Source: an uncultured bacterium (GTDB taxonomy: Bacteria; Cyanobacteriota; Vampirovibrionia; Gastranaerophilales; Gastranaerophilaceae). Taken from it: DNA of 11,239 nucleotides. The stretch is from NCBI GenBank assembly GCA_947365485.1, contig CANAXK010000034.1, forward strand, positions 1 through 11,239, in the 5' to 3' direction. Positions 5,793 through 11,239 of the stretch are shown here, in pieces; the stretch's first letter is position 1; every line of letters begins with the position of its first letter. The position numbers were made by a program, and so were the translations under genes. The notes beneath the pieces are model-generated. The model ran no database searches, had not been told where the DNA came from, and worked only from the letters and a program-made list of their open reading frames with translations.

Positions 5793-5823
5793 TTCGGGGG
5801 AGATTTTAGAAATCTCCCCCGAA
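5793..5823. terminator. Strong hairpin terminator between convergent genes
   Basis: A perfect 14-bp stem (TTCGGGGGAGATTT, 5793-5806, with its complement 5810-5823) closes on a 3-base loop TAG. It sits between the plus-strand gene ending at 5787 and the minus-strand lepB ending at 5843. A short T run (AAAATTTTT, 5787-5794) precedes it, and on neither strand is there a long T tract after the stem, so it may act bidirectionally on stem strength. Confidence 0.75.
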
Positions 5824-5842
5824 TCATATAATCATAAATTTA

Positions 5843-6481
5843 TTACAACCCTTTAACATGCGTAACAGGCCAGAACAAAAATACTGCCCTTCCAATAAAC
5901 CTTTCTTTTGGCAAGGTGCCCCAGAACCTGCTGTCCATTGAATTGCCGCGGTTATCACCCATCATAAAATATTGACCTTCCGGAATCACAAGAGGGCCAC
6001 AGTACATGTCGCTTTTGCACTTGTGAAAATCGTATTCGCTCATTATATAGTCTTCTTTTAGCGGCTTGTCGTTGATATAAACCTTGTAAGCCCCGTTTTC
6101 GCCCTGCTTGATTTCCAACTTCTCACCAGGAAGTCCTACAACGCGTTTAATATAAGCAATATCTTTGCAGAAAAACCCTGTAAGTCTGCTAAACACCGCC
6201 CAAGGAGTAGTTTTAAGTTTCACAAACGGCGGATAGAATATCATCACATCACCGCGTTTCGGAGTGTTTTCAAAAGCATGGTGGTTTATGAGGTTAGGAA
6301 ACTTAGTAAGTTTTTCAACAACTATTCTGTCTCCTTCAACAAGTGTCGGCTTCATTGAGCCTGATGGAATCCATCTGAGCTCTGCAACAAAAAATCTGAT
6401 TAGAATTACTGCCACCACGACAAAAACTATTGTGTCGACAACTTCTTTTATATTCGCCTTTAACTTTTCATCAATCATCAT
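5843..6481 (-). CDS. lepB: Signal peptidase I
   Basis: This is the membrane-bound type I signal peptidase that removes signal peptides from Sec/Tat-exported proteins outside the inner membrane. One N-terminal anchor helix lies at about residues 16-33. The serine box RWIPSGSMKPTL carries the nucleophile Ser42, YIKRVVGLPGE (110-120) carries the general base Lys112, and GDNRGNSMDSRFWG (175-188) is the conserved C-terminal box. The 212-aa length is typical of short, single-anchor forms. An insertion between boxes (about 150-163) contains two cysteines. The start ATG overlaps the upstream polyprenyl synthetase stop by 4 bp (ATGA at 6481-6478), a classic translational-coupling arrangement, and no strong ribosome-binding site of its own is visible. 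A second ATG directly follows (6478), so the start may be one codon later. Confidence 0.96.
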   Translation of the reverse strand: MMIDEKLKANIKEVVDTIVFVVVAVILIRFFVAELRWIPSGSMKPTLVEGDRIVVEKLTKFPNLINHHAFENTPKRGDVMIFYPPFVKLKTTPWAVFSRLTGFFCKDIAYIKRVVGLPGEKLEIKQGENGAYKVYINDKPLKEDYIMSEYDFHKCKSDMYCGPLVIPEGQYFMMGDNRGNSMDSRFWGTLPKERFIGRAVFLFWPVTHVKGL

Positions 6482-7278
6482 AACTTATTTAATAAACCCT
6501 CTAATTCCTTCTTATATTTATTATCAGGAATCTCCTTAAGCAGTCCCTCAATATCCTTTAAATAATTATCTATTAAAATTGTTGTTTTTTCAACACCAAA
6601 TATATCTTTTGCCGTGTAAATTTTGTTCATAGCATCGTTTGAAGCCGAGTCAGGCTGCAAATCGTTTTTTATCTGAAAAACTATTCCGAATTTTTGCGCA
6701 AAACACTTTGCCGCATGCCGGTCAAGTTTTTCCAGAACAGCAACACTCTCAAGCACTGCCTCAAACAAAGCAGCGGTCTTACCTTCAAGAATATCAATAT
6801 ACTCATCCGGCTCCGGCATTTTTCCACGCAAAAAGTATTGCTTAATCTCCGCCTGACTCATTTTTTGAGTGCAGTCCAGAAAAATTTCCAGAATCTCCTT
6901 ATTATCAAGCAGCAAGAGTTTTTTTACCGCTTCTGAGAGGAGATAGTCTCCAGTAAGTATTGAAATATGGGGAGAAAACTTGTGCCCGATTGTTTCTTTT
7001 CCGCGCCTCAATGAAGCGCTGTCAATCACGTCGTCATGCATTAAAGAGGCGTTGTGGATAATTTCACCTGCTGATAGAACCTTTATCACTTCTGGAGTGA
7101 TTTCTTTATCTAAAGATTTCAGGTAAAGAATTGCAACAAGACAACGGATTCTTTTTGAGCTGCTGTTTAGAAAAGATTTTAGCTCCCTATTTAAATTTGA
7201 CTCTGGTATAAAAATTCCGTCAAGCTCCTCGTCAATTGATTTTAGCTCCGAGGAAAAAAGTGTTTTGAGTGTTTCCAT
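6478..7278 (-). CDS. Polyprenyl synthetase family protein, second Asp motif degenerate
   Basis: The 266-aa protein belongs to the trans-isoprenyl diphosphate synthase fold, whose members condense isopentenyl diphosphate onto allylic diphosphates to make quinone or cell-wall lipid precursors. Visible features are SSKRIRC (40-46, the usual GGKRIRP), the intact first Asp-rich motif HDDVIDSASLRRG (81-93, DDxxD at 82-86), and EGKTAALFE (165-173). The second motif, normally FQxxDDxxD, reads FQIKNDLQPD (201-210), so the first and last Asp of the DDxxD are Asn and Pro. The following GKP...D...GK...P loop is also absent, and the protein is about 50-60 residues shorter than typical enzymes. It could be a divergent enzyme, a noncatalytic partner subunit, or a scaffold. 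It is the first gene of the pair with lepB; a weak AGGT sits directly before ATG 7278. Confidence 0.88.
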   Translation of the reverse strand: METLKTLFSSELKSIDEELDGIFIPESNLNRELKSFLNSSSKRIRCLVAILYLKSLDKEITPEVIKVLSAGEIIHNASLMHDDVIDSASLRRGKETIGHKFSPHISILTGDYLLSEAVKKLLLLDNKEILEIFLDCTQKMSQAEIKQYFLRGKMPEPDEYIDILEGKTAALFEAVLESVAVLEKLDRHAAKCFAQKFGIVFQIKNDLQPDSASNDAMNKIYTAKDIFGVEKTTILIDNYLKDIEGLLKEIPDNKYKKELEGLLNKL

Positions 7279-7327
7279 ACCTGAATATTATCATAAAGTT
7301 TATAAGAAAAATATAGTATAACAAGGC

Positions 7328-7364
7328 AAAAAAAGACGGGATTTGAAATTCAAAATCCCGTCTT
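7328..7364 (-). terminator. Intrinsic terminator of the flagellin gene
   Basis: A 12-bp stem, AAGACGGGATTT (7333-7344) with AAATCCCGTCTT (7353-7364), is followed on the minus strand by seven T residues (7334-7328). It lies about 47 bases past the flagellin stop codon and is a textbook rho-independent terminator, separating flagellin from the downstream polyprenyl synthetase-lepB pair. Confidence 0.92.
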
Positions 7365-7410
7365 ATACGACCATAAAAACTAATCAACAACCATGCATAG
7401 ACTCTAATTA

Positions 7411-8469
7411 CTATACTAGGTTCAGAGCTATACTTGGTGTTTGGTTTGCTGTTGCAAGCAATGTTGCTGATGCTTGCTGAAGAATCTGTGACTGAATGTA
7501 TTTAGAAGACTCGTCAGCAACATCAGTATCTCTAAGTGTAGAAAGTGATGAAGTCAGGTTCTGTGACTGTACATCGAGCGCTGTTATTGCTGATTCTACC
7601 CTGTTTTGCGCAGCACCTATTCTTGTTACACGAGATGAAATATCATCAATTGCAGCATCTAGGAAACCTAGCATTTCTTTTGCACCAAACACGGTGTTTG
7701 CACCAACTTTTGCCCCGTCAGAAGCCAGCATATAATCATCTGTATCAGCATCGTAGATTAATGAGCTGCAAGCTGCTGCAAAGATTTTGTTAAAGTTTTC
7801 ATCTGAAATACCTGATTTTACATCATTAATTGTACCTTTACTTGCCTGTTTAATCATAGCATCCAATGTTGCAGGTGTTTCACTTATACTTGACTGGCTG
7901 CCCAATTTTGTAAACAGACCGCTCACTGTAGCACTTCTGAATAAATCTACATCAAGATTGATAACACTGTGTTTATCTCCATATAAACCTACCTGCAGGT
8001 TAACCCCTGCATCTGTAATACCAACACCTGATGGCACCCCGTCTTCAACATACGCCATAAGTTTAATACCGTTAAATTCTGAGTTAGCCGCAACACGTGT
8101 AATTTCATCCAATCTTGCTTCGATTTCTGACTGGATAGCCTGAAGTGAAGCTGATGCGTAAGTACCGTTTGCAGCTTGTTCGGTCAAGTCTCTGATACGT
8201 TGCAAGTGGTCAGATACAAGGCCGTAGCTCTGTTCTGCAGATGTCAACATGTCAGAACCGGTAGCTGCGTTATCTGCTGCTACATCTAATGAGCCCAATT
8301 GTGTTTCCCATCTATTTGAAATTGAATACCCTGCTGCGTTGTCTTTTGCGTGATTAATTTTGTAACCGGTAGACATTCTCTCAATAGATTGGTTGAGGTT
8401 GGTCGTCGCACTGTTAAAACTTCTTTGAGCAATGATTGACGAAATGTTTGTGTTAATCGTGAGTGCCAT
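7411..8469 (-). CDS. fliC: Flagellin
   Basis: The 352-aa protein is the flagellar filament subunit. The N-terminal D0/D1 region (about 1-140) is highly typical: MALTINTNISSIIAQR, then LNQSIERMSTGYKINHAKDN, AAGYSISNR, and DLTEQAANGTYASASLQAIQ. The C-terminal D1/D0 region (about 255-352) includes RVTRIGAAQNRVESAITAL, LRDTDVADESSKY and QILQQASATLLATANQTPSIALNLV. The central variable domain is small (about 115 residues), so the outer D2/D3 domains are reduced. A cysteine (AACSS) in that region is unusual, since flagellins rarely carry Cys. AAGGAG (8478-8483) lies 8 bases before ATG 8469. It is monocistronic, with a strong terminator behind it and a long structured leader before it; export would be through the FlhB-type gate. 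I could not find a clear sigma-28 promoter upstream. Confidence 0.96.
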   Translation of the reverse strand: MALTINTNISSIIAQRSFNSATTNLNQSIERMSTGYKINHAKDNAAGYSISNRWETQLGSLDVAADNAATGSDMLTSAEQSYGLVSDHLQRIRDLTEQAANGTYASASLQAIQSEIEARLDEITRVAANSEFNGIKLMAYVEDGVPSGVGITDAGVNLQVGLYGDKHSVINLDVDLFRSATVSGLFTKLGSQSSISETPATLDAMIKQASKGTINDVKSGISDENFNKIFAAACSSLIYDADTDDYMLASDGAKVGANTVFGAKEMLGFLDAAIDDISSRVTRIGAAQNRVESAITALDVQSQNLTSSLSTLRDTDVADESSKYIQSQILQQASATLLATANQTPSIALNLV

Positions 8470-8683
8470 AGTTGGATCTCCTTTCTCTCTTTGATACGTA
8501 CTCTAACTAAGCTGCACAATCCATGCACAGCCCTCTATGTTACTCTCTTTTTCTTTAAAAAATTGTCCCTGCGTGATTTTGGCACAGTTTTCCCCATGAC
8601 TGTTTCCAATAAAAGAACAGCCCGACTAAACCTGTGATGCCATCACGGTTTTCTTAGAAAATTACTCTCTTTCTTTTTCTGAT
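8470..8683 (-). promoter_or_regulatory. Structured upstream/leader region of flagellin
   Basis: This 214-base stretch precedes flagellin. On the minus strand it carries a stable hairpin (8628-8651: AAACC-GTGATG / CATCAC-GGTTT with a one-base bulge), a second stem (CTGTT 8600-8604 with AACAG 8616-8620), and an overlapping CAGT/ACTG stem (8585-8588, 8599-8602). GGA-containing motifs lie at 8605-8607, 8591-8595, 8566-8569, 8520-8522 and in the ribosome-binding site. Two purine-rich GAGAGTAA stretches occur near 8538-8550 and 8660-8672. No convincing sigma-28 or sigma-70 promoter was found. Confidence 0.4.
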
Positions 8684-8962
8684 ATGTACTTTCCCTATAT
8701 ATCCCTAATAAGTTTGTTTACCCTTTTGACGATTTACACATTTCTCATAAGTCTAACAGCATCCTTTGCCTACAACTTATTCAAAACATACATTCCATGT
8801 ATTTACTTATTAGTTTCTGGATATATACTTCTTACAATAACATTATTGCAATATTCGAAATCAAAAGTAAACTCTTTCTTGTCATATTTTTACAAATCTT
8901 TATACAAATTAAAATTTCTTAACATTCAACATTGGAAAAAGGCAATTTTTTTGAGTAAATAA
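8684..8962 (+). CDS. Doubtful small hydrophobic ORF
   Basis: A 92-codon frame with two strongly hydrophobic stretches (about residues 4-30 and 38-58) and a Lys/Tyr-rich tail ending KKAIFLSK. A small membrane protein is possible. Against it, no ribosome-binding site precedes ATG 8684 (the upstream bases are pyrimidine-rich), and the region is extremely T-rich, which yields hydrophobic codons by chance. Outside this frame, 8470-8989 otherwise holds only the flagellin leader. Treat as unproven. Confidence 0.25.
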   Translation: MYFPYISLISLFTLLTIYTFLISLTASFAYNLFKTYIPCIYLLVSGYILLTITLLQYSKSKVNSFLSYFYKSLYKLKFLNIQHWKKAIFLSK

Positions 8963-8989
8963 ACTTTATATAAATAAGAGGATACTATT

Positions 8990-9517
8990 ATGGCACCAAA
9001 TGTTACAAATCCATTGCAACAAGCAAAAGTCTGGGTTAACGGACAATACAAGCCGGCTGTTAAAGATTCTGACGGCAAGTGGTATGTTGTTGACGATAAT
9101 GGAAAAAGGATTGCGGTTGATCCAAATGATTTGTTTAGTATTAACAGCAATTTAACAGAGCATCCTCAACACTTAGTTGATTATTATGATGATTTGCTTA
9201 AAAACACCGAAGAAAGAAAAGATTATCTTGAAGCTGCAGGGAATATAATCAGAGCGCAATTAAAAGGCGCAAAAGATAAGTATGCAAGCATCCTTGCTTC
9301 TTTTGGCGTAAAGAAATACGACGAGATTACAGATTCTGCTCAAAAGGCTGATGCGAAAAAATATTACTCAAGTGTTTCTGATTTATCAAGAGCAAAGACA
9401 AGAAACTCAAACGACTTTTATTCAGCTTGCATGCGTTCATTTGATTACGCGCTTGAAAAGGGTGAGTGGCAGAACCAGTTGAGTGTAGCGCAGCATGTTA
9501 TGAACAGTCTTGGTTAA
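8990..9517 (+). CDS. Hypothetical 175-aa protein
   Basis: I do not recognise this family. The product begins MAPNVTNPLQQAKVWVNGQYKPAV. A compact strand-rich section (about 13-45: VWVNGQYKPAVKDSDGKWYVVDDNGKRIAVD) looks like a small beta-hairpin repeat with two aromatic-Gly turns. The rest (about 55-175) is helical and highly charged, with no signal peptide or membrane helix, so it is probably cytoplasmic or exported without a Sec signal. AGAGGA (8977-8982) lies 7 bases before ATG 8990, and an AT-rich TATATAAAT (8967-8975) could supply a -10, with no good -35. It lies between flagellin (divergent) and the prepilin-like gene 68 bp downstream, which has its own promoter. A surface or appendage role is only a guess from position. 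Confidence 0.8.
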   Translation: MAPNVTNPLQQAKVWVNGQYKPAVKDSDGKWYVVDDNGKRIAVDPNDLFSINSNLTEHPQHLVDYYDDLLKNTEERKDYLEAAGNIIRAQLKGAKDKYASILASFGVKKYDEITDSAQKADAKKYYSSVSDLSRAKTRNSNDFYSACMRSFDYALEKGEWQNQLSVAQHVMNSLG

Positions 9518-9530
9518 AACTTTTTAGCTC

Positions 9531-9560
9531 TTTTCATGTTATTAGATTATATGTTACAAT
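9531..9560 (+). promoter_or_regulatory. Extended -10 promoter of the prepilin-like gene
   Basis: TGTTACAAT (9552-9560) is an extended -10 element identical to the one before rpiB. A weak -35, TTTTCA (9531-9536), lies 18 bases upstream of TACAAT. It sits 25 bases before ATG 9586, with GAGAGG (9574-9579) as ribosome-binding site in between. Confidence 0.55.
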
Positions 9561-9585
9561 AACATTAAAAGAAGAGAGGTTGAAT

Positions 9586-10266
9586 ATGAAACAAGGATTT
9601 ACTTTGGCAGAATTGCTTATTACCCTTGCTATGATTGGTGTACTGGCTGCAATAACAGTACCGACTTTAGCGAAGCTTAAGCCTGACGAGACAAAGGCTA
9701 AGTATTTGAAAGCTTACAACGTGCTTGTTACAAATACGGATGAGATTTTGTCAGACACATCGCTTTACTGGACAACTTATGATAACAGCGGAAAATCTAA
9801 TTGTATAGGATTGGGCTGCTGGGATATTAACAACAATGAAGACGGCGGATTCATTGACACACCTGGATTTCCTTCTGAAAGAGAAGCGAATGTTGACAAG
9901 TACCCGCGTTTGCTTGTAAACAGATTCAATTTATCAGAAAAGCCGGATGAAGCAAGTGTTGACCCGATTAGTTTTACGACTGTTGACGGGGTTTACTGGT
10001 TGTTTGAAGACACAAAGAACGAAACTATTGACGGAAAGCGCGCACTCACATACAACCTGACAATTGATATTGACGGGCCGGATAAGGGAAACAACAGCGA
10101 TTATTCTTCCAATAGCAAGCCCGATCAATTCAAATTCAAGATTGACACCTACGGAAAAGTGCTTCCGGATGACCCGCTTGGAAAGGCTTTCTTAAAGAAT
10201 CCTACGGAGATGAAGATGAGCGACAAGGATAGAAAACTTGCTGATAGTTATAAGTCATCAAAATAA
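9586..10266 (+). CDS. Type IV prepilin-like protein
   Basis: This 226-aa protein has a class III prepilin signal: MKQG, cleavage after Gly4, then FTLAELLITLAMIGVLAAITVPTL with Glu at mature position 5, the residue needed for assembly and methylation by prepilin peptidase PilD. One N-terminal helix (about 5-27) would anchor it before assembly. The soluble domain contains a possible disulfide pair Cys73/Cys78 (SNCIGLGCWD). It also has a C-terminal stretch IDIDGPDKGNN...DQFKFKIDTYGKVLP (about 160-194) that resembles the Asp-rich, possibly metal-binding end of pilins and pseudopilins. The start at 9586 is chosen over an in-frame upstream start at 9466, because the prepilin signal must be N-terminal and GAGAGG lies 6 bases upstream. 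It could be a pilus subunit, minor pilin or type II secretion pseudopilin; no assembly genes are adjacent. Confidence 0.92.
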   Translation: MKQGFTLAELLITLAMIGVLAAITVPTLAKLKPDETKAKYLKAYNVLVTNTDEILSDTSLYWTTYDNSGKSNCIGLGCWDINNNEDGGFIDTPGFPSEREANVDKYPRLLVNRFNLSEKPDEASVDPISFTTVDGVYWLFEDTKNETIDGKRALTYNLTIDIDGPDKGNNSDYSSNSKPDQFKFKIDTYGKVLPDDPLGKAFLKNPTEMKMSDKDRKLADSYKSSK

Positions 10267-10304
10267 CCCCTCACCCCACCCCTCTCCCTAAGGAGAGGGG
10301 GTTA
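10266..10304. repeat. GC-rich dyad, dispersed-repeat-like, possible terminator
   Basis: CCCCTCTCC (10279-10287), a CTAA loop and GGAGAGGGG (10292-10300) form a 9-bp GC-rich stem, preceded by CCCCTCACCCCA. The sequence is much richer in GC than its surroundings and resembles the CCCTCTCCC/GGGAGAGGG repeats found between genes in many unrelated bacteria (from memory). It separates two convergent genes and could stop transcription from both sides, though neither side has a clean T tract. Confidence 0.55.
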
Positions 10305-10310
10305 GAAAGG

Positions 10311-11239
10311 TTATCTTTCTAACGGTGCTCCGATTCTATGTACCCTGATAAAGTTTGTGCGACCTGTAATGAGTTTTGGAATAGAGCCGATGATTATTAT
10401 TCTTTCGCCTTTCTTGAACGATGTTTTGCCCAATATATAATCATCAATTTTTTCCAACAGATCTGCATCAAGGACTGTATCCCATTCTCTGCAATCTGCA
10501 AAAATATCCCAGTAAAGATTAAGTCTGCGACAGGTTGATTCCATATCAGAAATCGCGATTATTGGAACTGTAGGACGCAATTTCGAAAGCAGTTTAGGAG
10601 TGTACCCTGTATGAGTAAAGGCCAGAATCGCTTTTGCCCGCAAGTCTTCTGCCATCTTTACAGCTGCGTTAGAAATCGCCTGCGGGGAGAGTTCGTATTT
10701 GTCGTTCATCTCCAAGTCCAGATTAGAGAGGCAGAAGTTGCATCCTTCGATATTGGAAGCAATTTTTCTCATCATTTTGACAGCCTCAACCGGATACTTG
10801 CCCATTGCTGTTTCACCGGATAGCATTATAGCGTCTGTACCGTCAAGGATTGCGTTTGCAACATCGCTTGATTCTGCTCTAGTTGGAATCGGATTTTCAA
10901 TCATTGATTCTAGCATCTGGGTTGCAACGATACAGACTTTGCGCTCTCTGATTGCCTGGTCAACAATAAATTTCTGCACAATCGGCACTTCTTCCGGAGA
11001 CATTTCAATCCCCAGATCACCGCGTGCAACCATAATCCCGTCTGTTACTTTTAGGATTTCTTCAATATGTTCAACGGCCTGCGGTTTTTCGATTTTTGCA
11101 ATCACAGGAATATAGCCACCAAAATCCTTTATGTATTTTTTTGCAAGCTCAATGTCTTTTGCCTCTCTTACAAAAGAAAGCGCCACGTAATCAGCGTCGT
11201 ACTCCACAGCAAAGCGTATAAACTCTCTGTCTCTTTCTG
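10311..11239 (-). CDS. pyk: Pyruvate kinase, N-terminus beyond window
   Basis: This is the C-terminal 309 codons of pyruvate kinase, which transfers phosphate from phosphoenolpyruvate to ADP in the last step of glycolysis. The frame is open to the right edge (reading ERDREFIRFAVEYDADYVALSFVR), so the GTG at 11207 is internal and not a start. Motifs in order are: KIEKPQAVEHIEEIL; MVARGDLGIEMSPEEVPIVQK with the conserved metal/substrate region; TQMLESMIENPIPTRAESSDVANAILDGTDAIMLSGETAMGKYPVEAV; and the C-terminal allosteric-type domain ending IGSIPKLITGRTNFIRVHRIG. The N-terminal part of the barrel and the B domain are missing. It lies convergent to the prepilin-like gene, 44 bp apart, with the GC-rich dyad between them. 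The C-terminal domain ends normally, with no phosphohistidine-type extension. Confidence 0.97.
   Translation of the reverse strand, partial: ERDREFIRFAVEYDADYVALSFVREAKDIELAKKYIKDFGGYIPVIAKIEKPQAVEHIEEILKVTDGIMVARGDLGIEMSPEEVPIVQKFIVDQAIRERKVCIVATQMLESMIENPIPTRAESSDVANAILDGTDAIMLSGETAMGKYPVEAVKMMRKIASNIEGCNFCLSNLDLEMNDKYELSPQAISNAAVKMAEDLRAKAILAFTHTGYTPKLLSKLRPTVPIIAISDMESTCRRLNLYWDIFADCREWDTVLDADLLEKIDDYILGKTSFKKGERIIIIGSIPKLITGRTNFIRVHRIGAPLER

Noticed and set aside
7787-8143. 118-codon frame antisense to flagellin
   Set aside because: It is a shadow of the strongly recognised flagellin frame, with no ribosome-binding site or family match.
8520-8660. c-di-GMP (GEMM) or other known riboswitch upstream of flagellin
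   Set aside because: Fragments such as CACGCAGGGAC look similar, but the conserved core and paired elements of the class cannot be assembled.
9466-9585. Upstream in-frame start for the prepilin-like gene
   Set aside because: It overlaps the end of the preceding gene and would bury the prepilin signal, which must be at the N terminus.
10699-11115. 138-codon frame antisense to pyruvate kinase
   Set aside because: It is a shadow of a highly conserved enzyme frame.
11205-11207. GTG 11207 as the start of pyruvate kinase
   Set aside because: The frame and recognisable pyruvate kinase sequence continue to the window edge.

Overview
The window is about 11.2 kb of an AT-rich bacterial chromosome, densely coding on both strands. 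It holds flagellar genes (flhB, a sigma factor, a flagellin), a type IV prepilin-like protein with a GFTLAELLI start, a degenerate polyprenyl synthetase next to signal peptidase I, and several short proteins of unrecognised family. This mix fits a flagellated member of the non-photosynthetic cyanobacterial lineage Vampirovibrionia/Melainabacteria (for example Gastranaerophilales). That assignment is inference from gene style only; there is no rRNA here to test it.

Left part (1-2852): a minus-strand operon reads rpiB, rsfS, then a TPR-repeat protein that runs off the left edge, with a good promoter in front of rpiB. Divergent from it is a 255-aa protein that looks like a calpain/papain-type cysteine protease. 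Its 3' end overlaps a convergent small two-helix membrane protein.

Flagellar part 1 (2871-4752): flhB, the export-gate protein with its NPTH self-cleavage motif, is followed by a sigma-70-family factor that is probably a FliA-type flagellar sigma. It has its own candidate promoter. No other export genes lie beside them.

Most unusual part (4753-5823): a 328-base intergenic stretch carries two identical 32-bp, almost palindromic sites in opposite orientation, 136 bp apart. Each has the layout of a Xer/dif recombination core: 11-bp arms around a 6-bp TGTATA centre. The right-hand site is also a long hairpin that contains the ribosome-binding site of the next gene. Between the sites lies an orphan, near-perfect Shine-Dalgarno sequence. 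Downstream are two small genes of unknown function, closed by a strong 14-bp-stem terminator. The arrangement could be an invertible switch, a riboregulated leader, an operator pair, or a MITE-like element.

Right part (5843-11239): the minus-strand pair polyprenyl synthetase then lepB overlaps by 4 bp. A clear intrinsic terminator ends the minus-strand flagellin gene, which has a long structured 5' region rich in GGA motifs. Plus-strand genes follow: an unrecognised 175-aa protein and the prepilin-like gene with an extended -10 promoter. A GC-rich dyad (CCCCTCTCC/GGAGAGGGG) separates them from a convergent pyruvate kinase, truncated at its N terminus by the window edge.

The sigma factor and flagellin probably belong to one flagellar programme. 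FlhB would export flagellin through the flagellar type III apparatus, while signal peptidase I serves the separate Sec pathway.
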